Source: Asticcacaulis taihuensis (GTDB lineage: Bacteria > Pseudomonadota > Alphaproteobacteria > Caulobacterales > Caulobacteraceae). From it: DNA of 64,000 bases. Position numbers and translations under genes: made by a program. The notes beneath the pieces were generated by a model. That model was not told where the DNA came from, did not search any database, and saw only the letters and a list, made by a program, of their open reading frames with translations. The first letter of the stretch is position 1; every line of letters begins with the position of its first letter. This document shows positions 55,996 through 64,000 of the stretch, one piece after another. The DNA lies in assembly GCF_900100255.1 (NCBI RefSeq), contig NZ_FMTS01000003.1:371799-435798 (forward strand), written 5' to 3'.

Positions 55996-56832
55996 ATGGA
56001 GCGCAAATCATCTATAACGGGCCACATGATGGCACGCAGCACGCATGGTGAAGATTATCAGAAGGTCAATCGCCCGATCGCCGTGCTGATTGACGAATAT
56101 TCGCCGGATCATGTCGATCCGCCACATAGTCACGAACGTGCCCAGTTGCTGTACGCCACATCTGGCGTAATGTCGGTCATAACCGATGAGGTGAGTTTTA
56201 CCATTCCGCCCCAGCGCGGCGTGTGGATGCCGGCCGGTGTCCGTCATGAGGCCCATTGCCGGGGGCATGTGTCGCTGCGCACGCTTTATGTCGAGGCGGA
56301 TGCCGACAGCCGGATGCCGAAGCGCTGCCAGACGCTGAAAATATCGCCTTTGCTGCGTGAGTTGATTATCGAGGCCGGTAATCTGCCGATCGAGTACAGC
56401 CTCAATGGACGCGAGGCGCGCATCATGGAACTGATTCTCGATGAGATCGCCGAGGCGGTCGAGCATCCGGCTTCGGCGCTCAACATACCGATGCCGAAGG
56501 ATCCGCGCCTTTCGCGCATATGCCGGAAAATCATGGATGATCCGGCAGCGGAGGACGATCTCGATCACTGGGCGGCGGTGGCCTGCATGGGGCGCCGCAC
56601 CTTCACGCGCGCTTTCCGCCGGGAAACAGGCATCACCTTTTCGGAGTGGCGGCAGCAGGTCAGACTGGCTGAGGCGGTATCCATGCTGGCATCGGGCAAG
56701 TCGGTGACGACCGTTGCCTACGAGGTCGGGTATAACAGCCCCAGCGCGTTCGGCACCATGTTCCAGCGCGCCTTCGGCACCCCGCCCAGCCAGTATTTCA
56801 GCCAGCTCGCAAAGCCGGTTGCTGGAAGCTGA
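55996..56832 (+). CDS. AraC-family transcriptional regulator
   Basis: 278 residues from an ATG at 55996; a GTG at 55975 or an ATG pair further on are alternatives because no strong ribosome site marks the start. An N-terminal cupin half (HVDPPHSHERAQLLYATSGV; PPQRGVWMPAGVRHEAH) probably senses a small ligand. The C-terminal two-helix-turn-helix DNA-binding part is at 185-270 (RTFTRAFRRETGITFSEWR, VTTVAYEVGYNSPSAFGTMF). It is divergent from the permease gene, so it may control that operon. It runs end to end with the convergent PaiB-like gene. Confidence 0.9.
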   Translation: MERKSSITGHMMARSTHGEDYQKVNRPIAVLIDEYSPDHVDPPHSHERAQLLYATSGVMSVITDEVSFTIPPQRGVWMPAGVRHEAHCRGHVSLRTLYVEADADSRMPKRCQTLKISPLLRELIIEAGNLPIEYSLNGREARIMELILDEIAEAVEHPASALNIPMPKDPRLSRICRKIMDDPAAEDDLDHWAAVACMGRRTFTRAFRRETGITFSEWRQQVRLAEAVSMLASGKSVTTVAYEVGYNSPSAFGTMFQRAFGTPPSQYFSQLAKPVAGS

Positions 56833-57450
56833 TCAGCGGTCCGGATTTTGCCGGCGCATAGCCGCCGCCAGGTCCGTTTCGCCCGCGCGGTCCAGCGCCG
56901 TCAGGATTTCACCGTATTCCTGCGCGGCTTCGTCCTGCCCCATCTTGAAGGCCGCCTGCACATCGATAATCCGCGCGTGAAAGCCTACTACGCCCTGCGC
57001 GAGCCGTGCCGCGCGTTCTCCCATATTGTCCAGCGACCAGGCATTGTCGCGGTCGGCCTCCATGGTATCGATAAGGTCGCGCAAAAGTGCCTCAATGCCT
57101 GCTGAGTCTTCAATCAGGCGGATGTCGCAATCGAAAGCGATGCTGGCATAGTTCCAGGTCGGGGCCTGGGTACGGTCGGTCAGCCAGGAGGGCGAGATAT
57201 AGCCGTGCGGGCCGGTGAGCAGCAGAAGCGCGCGGGGCTGGTCACGCAGATGCTCGATCTGGGGATTGTTGCGCCCGAAATGCCCGATCAGGCCGGTCAG
57301 CCGGCCGTCTTCCATATATGGGCGAACCGGAAGCTGGGTCGCGCCGAATCCGCCGGCGGCCGAGACGATCCAGGCAAAGGGATGGCGGGTGACGATATCG
57401 AGAATATCGGCGTCGGATTTCGGGGCGTACTTGGCGGGTTTTGGGTCCAT
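56833..57450 (-). CDS. PaiB-like FMN-binding protein
   Basis: 205 residues. Typical start Y(A/x)PKSDADILDIVTRHPFAWIV, then RPYMEDGRLTGLIGHFGRNNPQ and YISPSWLTDRTQAPTWNYAS, a clear signature of the PaiB family. Bacillus PaiB was named as a negative regulator of sporulation and protease genes; the family binds FMN. Here the true role (regulator or flavin enzyme) is uncertain. Its stop abuts the AraC stop. Confidence 0.88.
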   Translation of the reverse strand: MDPKPAKYAPKSDADILDIVTRHPFAWIVSAAGGFGATQLPVRPYMEDGRLTGLIGHFGRNNPQIEHLRDQPRALLLLTGPHGYISPSWLTDRTQAPTWNYASIAFDCDIRLIEDSAGIEALLRDLIDTMEADRDNAWSLDNMGERAARLAQGVVGFHARIIDVQAAFKMGQDEAAQEYGEILTALDRAGETDLAAAMRRQNPDR

Positions 57451-57539
57451 CAGCCGATTCTAGCGCGATAACCGGTGAGGTTACAGCCGCTATTCAGGCC
57501 CAACGGTCATGTTTTCGGGCCAAATCAGGGAAGATGAAG

Positions 57540-57565
57540 TGGTGCCGGTTGCAGGAATCGAACCC
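57540..57565 (-). repeat. Partial copy of the tRNA-Thr 3' end
   Basis: A 26-bp stretch identical to the 3' end of tRNA-Thr at 57642-57667, covering the T-arm half, acceptor and CCA. It lies in direct orientation 102 bp away. The bases beyond it diverge from the tRNA and include a small palindrome GTTTGC/GCAAAC. It is either a decayed tRNA copy or an attachment-site remnant. Confidence 0.85.
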
Positions 57566-57641
57566 CCGTTTGCGTCCGCAAACAAAAGATCAGACTCGCG
57601 GGTTCATGCAGGAAATGAATGCATCAGGAAAGGTGGGGTGC

Positions 57642-57717
57642 TGGTGCCGGTTGCAGGAATCGAACCCGCGACCTGATGTTTACAAAACAACTGCTCTACC
57701 ATCTGAGCTAAACCGGC
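57642..57717 (-). tRNA. tRNA-Thr (anticodon UGU)
   Basis: Reading leftward: GCCGGTT acceptor, a D-arm with GCTC/GAGC, anticodon TGT with T33 and A37, a T-arm with GGTTCGATTCC, and encoded CCA. Acceptor pairing is complete. The upstream 57718-57890 region holds only the metG leader. Confidence 0.97.
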
Positions 57718-57890
57718 GCACACGCTCCGAACCGTCAGGTCCGAGGAGGGGTCTTATGCCGATGGCCGCGCGCCTTGTCCATATCTCATGCGCGGATTTT
57801 TTTGCTCATTTGCGCATCATCCCTATATTTCAGCCGCCGAAATGGTTTATGACCACGGCCTTCTCATCATTAGAGAGCTGAAAGACCCAC

Positions 57891-59606
57891 ATGTCCCGCA
57901 TCCTGATCACCTCCGCGCTTCCCTATATCAATGGCATCAAGCACCTTGGCAACCTGGCTGGTTCGATGCTGCCGGCGGACGTGTTTGCCCGGTTTCAGCG
58001 GGCGCGCGGTCATGAGGTGCTCTATATCTGCGCCACCGACGAGCACGGCACGCCCGCTGAACTGGCCGCCGCCAAAGCCGGGCAGGACGTGCGCACCTAT
58101 TGCGACGAGCAGCACCTGATCCAGAAGAACGCCGGCGAAGCCTTCGGCCTGAGCTATGACTGGTTTGGCCGCTCGTCCTCACCGGAAAACCGCGAACTGA
58201 CGCAGAAGTTCTGCGAGGCGCTGGACAAGAACGGCCTGATCGAGGAACGCGTCGACAAGATGGTCTTCTCCATCGATGACGGCCGCTTCCTGCCGGACCG
58301 TTATGTCGAAGGCACCTGTCCGCACTGCGGTTACGACAAGGCGCGCGGCGACCAGTGCGACAACTGTGGGCGTCTGCTCGACCCGACCGACCTGATCAAT
58401 CCCTATTCGGCCGTTTCTGGCTCGCGCAATCTCGAAGTCCGCGACACGCGCCACCTTTATTTGCTGCAAACCAAGGTCGAGCCGCAACTGCGAGAGTGGA
58501 TCGCTGGTAAGTCTGAGTGGCCACCATTGGCGCTCTCCATCGCCAACAAGCATCTCGAGGAGGGACTGATCGATCGCGGCATCACGCGCGACCTGAAATG
58601 GGGCGTGCCGGTGACGAAGGACGGCAAGCCGCGTCCCGGCTTCGAGGACAAGGTCTTCTATGTCTGGTTCGATGCGCCGATCGAATATATTGGCTCTACC
58701 AAGGAATATTTCAGCGCTCAGGGCGATCCCGACGGCTGGCAAAAGTGGTGGCGCCTTGACCAAGGCGCCGATGATGTCCGTTATGTAGAATTCATGGGCA
58801 AGGACAATGTCGCCTTCCATACGGTCAGCTTCCCGGCCACCATTCTGGGCTCCGGTGAGCCGTGGAAGATGGTCGATACGCTGAAGGCGTTCAACTGGCT
58901 CAACTGGTACGGCGGCAAGTTCTCGACCTCGATGAACCGCGGTGTTTTCATGGACCAGGCACTGGAAATCCTGCCGGCCGATTACTGGCGCTGGTATCTG
59001 ATCGCCAATGCGCCGGAAAGTTCGGACTCTTCATTCACCTGGGAGCAGTTCCAGGCGACGATCAATAAGGACCTGGCCGATGTGCTCGGCAATTTCGTCA
59101 ACCGCATCCTGAAGTTCACCGAGTCGAAGTTCGATGGCGTCGTACCAGCGGGCGGCGAGGCTGGTCCGTTGGAAGACAAGCTCTATGCCGACATCTCGGC
59201 CCTGCTGACGGAAGCAACCGAAGCCTTCGAGGTCATGGAAATGCGCAAGGCCGCGCAGGCAGTGCGTCGCATATGGGTATTGGGTAACGAGTATCTGCAG
59301 GAAGCCGCGCCCTGGACGGCCTTCAAGACCGATGTCGAACGTGCCGGCGTGATCGTGCGCCACGGCCTGAACCTGGTACGTCTCTATGCCGTTCTGGCCC
59401 AACCGATCATTCCGTTCGCCGCGCAGAGCATTGCCGATTGTGTTGGCGTTCAATTGCCGTTGGCGTGGCCTTCAATGGATGCAGAGGCTGAACTGAACCA
59501 GTTGCCGGCCGGCCAGAAGGTGCAATCCGGCGAGGTGCTGTTCAGGAAGATCGATGACGACATGATCGCCGAATGGGCGGCGCGCTTCGGCGGCAGCGAG
59601 GCGTAA
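57891..59606 (+). CDS. metG: Methionyl-tRNA synthetase
   Basis: 571 residues. Charges tRNA-Met in the cytoplasm. N-terminal motif [17 protein letters not shown] corresponds to the HIGH site. A zinc-knuckle region with [18 protein letters not shown] follows. The KMSKS-equivalent loop reads KFSTS ([13 protein letters not shown]), a variant more often seen in archaeal/eukaryotic-type MetRS. There is no C-terminal EMAP/dimer domain. The gene stands alone, with two DUF805 genes downstream. Confidence 0.96.
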   Translation: MSRILITSALPYINGIKHLGNLAGSMLPADVFARFQRARGHEVLYICATDEHGTPAELAAAKAGQDVRTYCDEQHLIQKNAGEAFGLSYDWFGRSSSPENRELTQKFCEALDKNGLIEERVDKMVFSIDDGRFLPDRYVEGTCPHCGYDKARGDQCDNCGRLLDPTDLINPYSAVSGSRNLEVRDTRHLYLLQTKVEPQLREWIAGKSEWPPLALSIANKHLEEGLIDRGITRDLKWGVPVTKDGKPRPGFEDKVFYVWFDAPIEYIGSTKEYFSAQGDPDGWQKWWRLDQGADDVRYVEFMGKDNVAFHTVSFPATILGSGEPWKMVDTLKAFNWLNWYGGKFSTSMNRGVFMDQALEILPADYWRWYLIANAPESSDSSFTWEQFQATINKDLADVLGNFVNRILKFTESKFDGVVPAGGEAGPLEDKLYADISALLTEATEAFEVMEMRKAAQAVRRIWVLGNEYLQEAAPWTAFKTDVERAGVIVRHGLNLVRLYAVLAQPIIPFAAQSIADCVGVQLPLAWPSMDAEAELNQLPAGQKVQSGEVLFRKIDDDMIAEWAARFGGSEA

Positions 59607-59681
59607 GGTTACAGCGAATTCAGTAGCCTGAACGGCCTTATTGCCTATACTCCCGTCATCGCAAATGATCGGGGGTATGTC

Positions 59682-60086
59682 ATGAATCTCGTCCAGTTCC
59701 TGTTCAGCTTCCAGGGGCGCGTGCGCCGCCTGCATCTATGGCTGTTTTTTCTTGTTCTGTCCGTGCTTTACGGCGGTATCTTCTGGCAGTTCGGCCATAT
59801 CCATGTCGATTACGGCAGCGGCTGGGCCAATGGCCGCCATGACTGGTATGGTCCTGGCTTCTGGTTCATTGAGCACAATCCTGGCTTCGGCCTTTTGGGA
59901 ATCGTGGCGATCTGGATGAAGCTGGCGGTTATCGTCAAGCGCTGGCACGACCGCGACAAGTCCGGCTGGTGGATACTGATCACCCTGATCCCGTTTATCG
60001 GCTGGCTTTGGCAACTGATCGAATGCGGCTTTATGGACGGGACGCAAGGCCCGAACAAATACGGGCCGTCGCCGAAGGGGCTTTGA
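59682..60086 (+). CDS. DUF805 membrane protein (copy 1)
   Basis: 134 residues. The N-terminus LVQFLFSFQGRVRRLHLWLFF starts as in DUF805 proteins. Two to three hydrophobic helices. The conserved block VKRWHDRDKSGWWIL and GTQGPNKYGPSPKG closes the protein. DUF805 proteins are small inner-membrane proteins of unknown function. The next gene is a close paralogue. Confidence 0.9.
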   Translation: MNLVQFLFSFQGRVRRLHLWLFFLVLSVLYGGIFWQFGHIHVDYGSGWANGRHDWYGPGFWFIEHNPGFGLLGIVAIWMKLAVIVKRWHDRDKSGWWILITLIPFIGWLWQLIECGFMDGTQGPNKYGPSPKGL

Positions 60087-60168
60087 TAGTAGGGCTATGA
60101 AGACGCTCTGATTCGTGTTTAGCTGAAGCCGGTAAGGCGTTCATTTCAAACATAATGAAGGGTTTCTT

Positions 60169-60579
60169 ATGGATTTTAGTAACTGGAAGATGATGCTGTT
60201 CAGTGCCCAGGGCCGCATCCGGCGCCGTGACTACTGGCTTTGGGCCATCTGCATGGGCATCGCTTTTGCCATCATCATAAATATCCTGATGGCCGTACTG
60301 GGCGTCGGTCGCAGCATGGCTGAAACCGGAACCTTTCCGGCAACTTTCTGGATCGTTTATCTGATCATGCTCATTCCGGCGACGTGGATCGGTATATGCC
60401 TGCAAATCAAGCGCTGGCATGACCGCGACAAATCGGGTTGGTGGGTTCTGATCGCGTTCGTGCCCATTATAGGCGGCATTTGGGCATTCGTCGAATGCGG
60501 TTGCCTTGATGGCACGCAAGGCCCCAACAGATATGGCCCGTCACCCAAGGGCATCGGCGCCGCACCGGACGTTTTCTGA
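60169..60579 (+). CDS. DUF805 membrane protein (copy 2)
   Basis: 136 residues, ATG with AAGGG upstream. Same layout as copy 1, sharing RWHDRDKSGWW and DGTQGPN.YGPSPKG exactly, with a different middle, as expected for a local duplication that has since diverged. Three hydrophobic segments. A strong hairpin follows the stop. Confidence 0.9.
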   Translation: MDFSNWKMMLFSAQGRIRRRDYWLWAICMGIAFAIIINILMAVLGVGRSMAETGTFPATFWIVYLIMLIPATWIGICLQIKRWHDRDKSGWWVLIAFVPIIGGIWAFVECGCLDGTQGPNRYGPSPKGIGAAPDVF

Positions 60580-60581
60580 TA

Positions 60582-60615
60582 AAATGGCGGGAAGGTTTGA
60601 ACCTTCCCGCCATTT
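60582..60615. terminator. Perfect 16-bp hairpin, bidirectional terminator
   Basis: AAATGGCGGGAAGGTT and its exact complement meet at 60597/60600. A/T-ends on both sides fit termination of both convergent genes. Confidence 0.9.
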
Positions 60616-60620
60616 CCTTA

Positions 60621-60941
60621 TTAACCGCCGAAATGCTTCTTCGCCGCGCCAGGCAGGTGCTGCGACAGGTACTTCGCCGCGTCATCGACCGACAGTCCGG
60701 TCTTTTCGGCAATGGCAGCCAGTTTATCGGCGCCAAGGATCGACTTGAGTTTATCGGCATCAATGGCGTGATGTTCGCCGTCCTGCCACTTGTCGACCAC
60801 ATGGCTGAGGCCATTGGAAACCAGATGTGCCAGCAGGGCGGTAACGCCGCCGATCAGGGCGCCTTCGATCATCATATGGATAATGCCGTGGCTGTGATGA
60901 TGGTCGCCGGACTGGGCCAGTTTGGCGTGCAGGTCAGACAT
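60621..60941 (-). CDS. YidB-like (DUF937-related) small protein
   Basis: 106 residues. N-terminal His-rich part (GDHHHSHG), a hydrophobic Gly-rich helix (GALIGGVTALLAHLVSNGL), and a C-terminal helical domain LKSILGADKLAAIAEKTGLS followed by YLSQHLP, typical of the YidB family of unknown function. Good ribosome site (AGGGGA). It follows the TerC gene by 12 bp and is probably in the same operon. Confidence 0.8.
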   Translation of the reverse strand: MSDLHAKLAQSGDHHHSHGIIHMMIEGALIGGVTALLAHLVSNGLSHVVDKWQDGEHHAIDADKLKSILGADKLAAIAEKTGLSVDDAAKYLSQHLPGAAKKHFGG

Positions 60942-60953
60942 ATGAGTTCCCCT

Positions 60954-61751
60954 CTATTTATGTGACAGCAGGTTGGTGAAGGTATTGCGCCACCACGTCA
61001 CGGTATCGTTGGCCATAACTGGCAGGCATTTCAGCGTGGCATCGCAATGGCCGAATTCCCAGATCTGATGGCCGCCTTCCCAGATCATCTTCAGTGCCAC
61101 GAACAGCACGACCGCCACGCCGGCATAGGCGATCCAGCGGAATTTGTGCAGAATGTTGGCGATCAGGTTGGCGGCCACGCCCATGGCGGCGATGGACAGC
61201 AGCAGGCCGAACACCAGGATCGACACATGGTGAGAGGCGGCGCCGGCCACGGCCAGCACATTATCGAGCGACATCGAGATATCGGCCGCCAGGATTTGTA
61301 TGGTCGCCGACAGCAGCGTCTTGGTCTTGCCGTTTTTAGCCCTGGCTTCCGCCGCGGCCACACGGGCGGCGGCTTCCGGGTCATGCAGGCCCGTGCTTTT
61401 GGCGGCTTCCGCAGCGGCTTCTGCGGCCACGGTTTCGTGGTGCTCATGCAGTTCGCGCCACATTTTCCAGCAGACCCACAACAATAATATGCCGCCGGCC
61501 AGCAGCAGGCCGACCAATGCCAGGAGTTCCACGGTGATGAGGACGAAGCCAATACGCAGAATTACCGCGCCGATCAGCCCGTAGAGAATGGCCAGTCGGC
61601 GCTTGTCGGGCGCCAGGCCGGCAGCGGCGATGCCGACGGCCACGGCATTATCACCGGCCATGACGATATCGATGAAGACGACCTGCACCAGGGCCAGACC
61701 CTGAGACAGCAGGACGGGATCGATGTTCAGGAACGAGGTCTCAAGCGCCAC
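60954..61751 (-). CDS. TerC-family (YjbE-like) integral membrane protein
   Basis: 265 residues from a GTG start with AGGTGA just before. Seven hydrophobic helices; metal-binding style motifs VVFIDIVMAGDNAVAVG in the first half and ADISMSLDNVLAVAGA in the second are hallmarks of TerC proteins. A charged linker (about 115-150) separates the halves. The family exports or handles metal ions such as Mn2+; the original name refers to tellurite resistance. Substrate here not shown. Confidence 0.9.
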   Translation of the reverse strand: MALETSFLNIDPVLLSQGLALVQVVFIDIVMAGDNAVAVGIAAAGLAPDKRRLAILYGLIGAVILRIGFVLITVELLALVGLLLAGGILLLWVCWKMWRELHEHHETVAAEAAAEAAKSTGLHDPEAAARVAAAEARAKNGKTKTLLSATIQILAADISMSLDNVLAVAGAASHHVSILVFGLLLSIAAMGVAANLIANILHKFRWIAYAGVAVVLFVALKMIWEGGHQIWEFGHCDATLKCLPVMANDTVTWWRNTFTNLLSHK

Positions 61752-61824
61752 GGGATCACCTGGAAGGGGTACGGTTAACCCTAGATAAGCTACCGGTGTT
61801 TCATGTCAATTCTTATGGCCAGTC

Positions 61825-62727
61825 TTATCGCCGCGCACAGGACTCGTACAGGGAGATAGACGCGGCGTGGCTGACATTGAGGCTCTCGAAGCCGCCGGGC
61901 ATGGGGATGCGCGCCAGATGATCGCAATGTTCGGCCACCAGCCGGCGGATACCTTCGCCTTCGGCGCCCAGTACCAGCACCAGCTTTTTCAGGCTTTCGC
62001 CCCAGCCTTGCTGCGCCAGGAGTTCATGTAGGTTGAATTCGCCTTCGCCGGCCAGGCCGATGCTGACATAACCGTTCTCGCTTAGTGTCTCCAATGCGCG
62101 CGACAGATTGGTGACACGGGCGAAGGGCACGACATCGACGGCGCCCACGGCCGTCTTGGCCAATACGCCTTGCAGGGGGGGGGAGTGGCGGTCCTGCATG
62201 ATCAGGCCCTTGACTCCGAAGGCCGCAGCCGAGCGGAAAATGGCGCCGATATTCTGCGGATCGGTCACCTGATCGAGCATCAGGATGACATGGAGCCCGT
62301 TTCTCGCATCGCGTTCGATCAGGTCATCGAGCGATTCGCCTTCCAGCACGGGCGCGTGCAGGGCCATGCCCTGGTGGACGGCGTCGGGCGGCACGAGGCG
62401 GGAAATCTCGCTCATCGGCAGGGTACTGATCTTGATTTCTTGCCGTTTAAACAAGGCCGGCGGGGCCGATTTCGTCCGTTCCTCGCTCAAAAACAACCTG
62501 ATCAGACCCTGGCGCGCAGAATTTTTCAGCGCTGCCTCAACCGCATGAGCGCCCCATAGCCAGCCGTCGTAATTAGCCTTAGGTTTCTGTTTAAATTGAG
62601 GTTTGTTGTCACGCCGCCCCTCCGGCGCCGGCTTCGCGGCGTGGCCTTTGGGCTTGTCCACAAAATTTTGTGACCTGTTTTTACCTGATTGCGATTTACG
62701 GTCGTTGCGTTCACGAAAAGAGGACAC
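61825..62727 (-). CDS. rlmB: SpoU/TrmH-family 23S rRNA 2'-O-methyltransferase, RlmB-like
   Basis: 300 residues from GTG at 62727; a TTG 23 codons earlier gives a non-homologous leader. A basic, disordered N-terminus (about 1-55) precedes the substrate-binding domain (WLWGAHAVEAALKN). The SPOUT catalytic domain has motif 1 (MLDQVTDPQNIGAIFRSA), motif 2 (LVLGAEGEGIRR) and motif 3 (IPMPGGFESLNVSHAASI). RlmB 2'-O-methylates G2251 of 23S rRNA. A nine-base G/C run lies in the gene at 62175-62183. Confidence 0.9.
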   Translation of the reverse strand: MSSFRERNDRKSQSGKNRSQNFVDKPKGHAAKPAPEGRRDNKPQFKQKPKANYDGWLWGAHAVEAALKNSARQGLIRLFLSEERTKSAPPALFKRQEIKISTLPMSEISRLVPPDAVHQGMALHAPVLEGESLDDLIERDARNGLHVILMLDQVTDPQNIGAIFRSAAAFGVKGLIMQDRHSPPLQGVLAKTAVGAVDVVPFARVTNLSRALETLSENGYVSIGLAGEGEFNLHELLAQQGWGESLKKLVLVLGAEGEGIRRLVAEHCDHLARIPMPGGFESLNVSHAASISLYESCARR

Positions 62728-62796
62728 TATAAGACGCGCTCCGATTTGAGGCCTGAGAAAGGCTTTTTGACTGATCCGGACGGTCTTTACGACCAA

Positions 62797-62890
62797 AGCC
62801 TGTGAATCAAAAAGTTTTTTTTCATTTTAGGGCTTGAGCTTTTTCGGAAGCTCGGCTTTAAGGCGTCCGGCTAAGACTTTGTGAGTGTTT
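62797..62890. other. Region upstream of tRNA-Tyr
   Basis: AT-rich start (AAAAAGTTTTTTTTCATTTT) then a GAGCTTTTTCGGAAGCTC hairpin. It holds the promoter for the tRNA-tuf unit and possibly the leader of the leftward rlmB gene. Confidence 0.35.
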
Positions 62891-62974
62891 GGGGGAATGT
62901 CCCGAGCGGCAAAGGGGGGGGACTGTAAATCCCCTGCGTAAGCTTCGCAGGTTCGAGTCCTGCTTCCCCCACCA
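62891..62974 (+). tRNA. tRNA-Tyr (anticodon GUA)
   Basis: GGGGGAA acceptor pairs with TTCCCCC. Anticodon stem GGGGA/TCCCC with loop containing GTA. A long variable arm (class II tRNA), T-arm GGTTCGAGTCC, and encoded CCA. The 5' side of the anticodon arm contains eight Gs in a row. Confidence 0.97.
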
Positions 62975-63111
62975 TCACTCATAGTCAGCCAGACGGTCTC
63001 CAATCAAAAAAGAAGTTAGTGGTAAGAATTTCCGGGACGCCTGTCCCGGCAAGGGCGACCGCCCGTCCGAGCTTATGCGAGGAGCCTCTCGCGGCGCTTG
63101 AGCGGAAAAAT

Positions 63112-63185
63112 GCGGGTATAGCACAATGGTAGTGCAGCAGCCTTCCAAGCTGAGGATGTCGGTTCGATCCCGTCTACCCGCTCCA
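63112..63185 (+). tRNA. tRNA-Gly (anticodon UCC)
   Basis: GCGGGTA acceptor pairs with TACCCGC; anticodon loop CTTCCAA; T-arm GGTTCGATCCC; encoded CCA. It lies between tRNA-Tyr and tuf, a common alphaproteobacterial cluster. The 62975-63111 spacer contains small hairpins (GGGAC/GTCCC) probably used in processing. Confidence 0.97.
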
Positions 63186-63242
63186 AACTACACTGACGTT
63201 TTTCAACCTTAGCCCTTCAGGGCAAATTGGAGCCTTAGACCT

Positions 63243-64000
<758 letters not shown>

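Noticed and set aside
61752..61824. Possible manganese riboswitch (yybP-ykoY) upstream of the TerC gene
   Set aside because: Only 73 bp long and the conserved loop sequences could not be identified by eye.

Overview
The window comes from an alphaproteobacterium, most likely a member of the Caulobacteraceae. It holds the 3' end of a popZ-like gene directly before valS, the flagellar regulators flbT and flaF beside FlmG-type TPR-glycosyltransferases, an ETF-QO gene followed by a TPR gene and ispE, and a NudIX/HD gene pair of alphaproteobacterial type. The moderate G+C content (about 60 % by eye, lower than Caulobacter itself) makes Asticcacaulis or a relative a reasonable guess. That is inference from gene content; no 16S gene is present.

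Layout. 1-13 kb: end of popZ, valS, two translationally coupled GT87-like membrane glycosyltransferases, a GT2-GtrA lipid-linked sugar transferase, a palindromic repeat element, three small exported Tyr/Arg/Asp-rich proteins (two with glycine zippers and a shared upstream operator-like block), an Fe-S RNA m5U-type methyltransferase, a small GT2 and a large lytic transglycosylase. 13-28 kb: core metabolism and translation, comprising a divergent uracil-DNA glycosylase, ETF-QO, a TPR lipoprotein-like exported protein, ispE, a DUF6157 protein, an AmpG-like MFS carrier, glyQS, ppdK, and a three-gene OmpA / 36-aa membrane peptide / helix-hairpin-helix operon. 28-31 kb: a degenerate NudIX regulator coupled to an HD hydrolase, and a universal stress protein. 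31-36.5 kb: an FkbM methyltransferase and two tandem TPR-glycosyltransferases run divergently from flbT-flaF. This looks like a flagellin modification locus. 36.5-43.2 kb: a complete tripartite RND efflux operon with a divergent TetR regulator.

43-57.5 kb is the most accessory-like region. It has an esterase, then a leftward run of exported proteins (TonB-dependent receptor, three amidohydrolases, small secreted protein). Four of these genes are joined by 4-bp start/stop overlaps. One amidohydrolase appears to have lost all its metal ligands, and another is fused to a TolB-like propeller. A PepSY protein, an APC permease, an AraC regulator and a PaiB-like protein follow. 57.5-64 kb: tRNA-Thr with a partial copy of its 3' end about 100 bp away, metG, two DUF805 paralogues, a YidB-like protein, a TerC-like protein, an rlmB-type methyltransferase, tRNA-Tyr, tRNA-Gly and the 5' part of tuf.

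The strongest candidates for new biology are (1) the coupled active/inactive/propeller-fused amidohydrolase set behind a TonB receptor, (2) the duplicated FlmG-like transferase with a dedicated methyltransferase next to flbT-flaF, and (3) the shared 38-bp control block upstream of two glycine-zipper genes. No CRISPR array, intact prophage or insertion sequence was seen.
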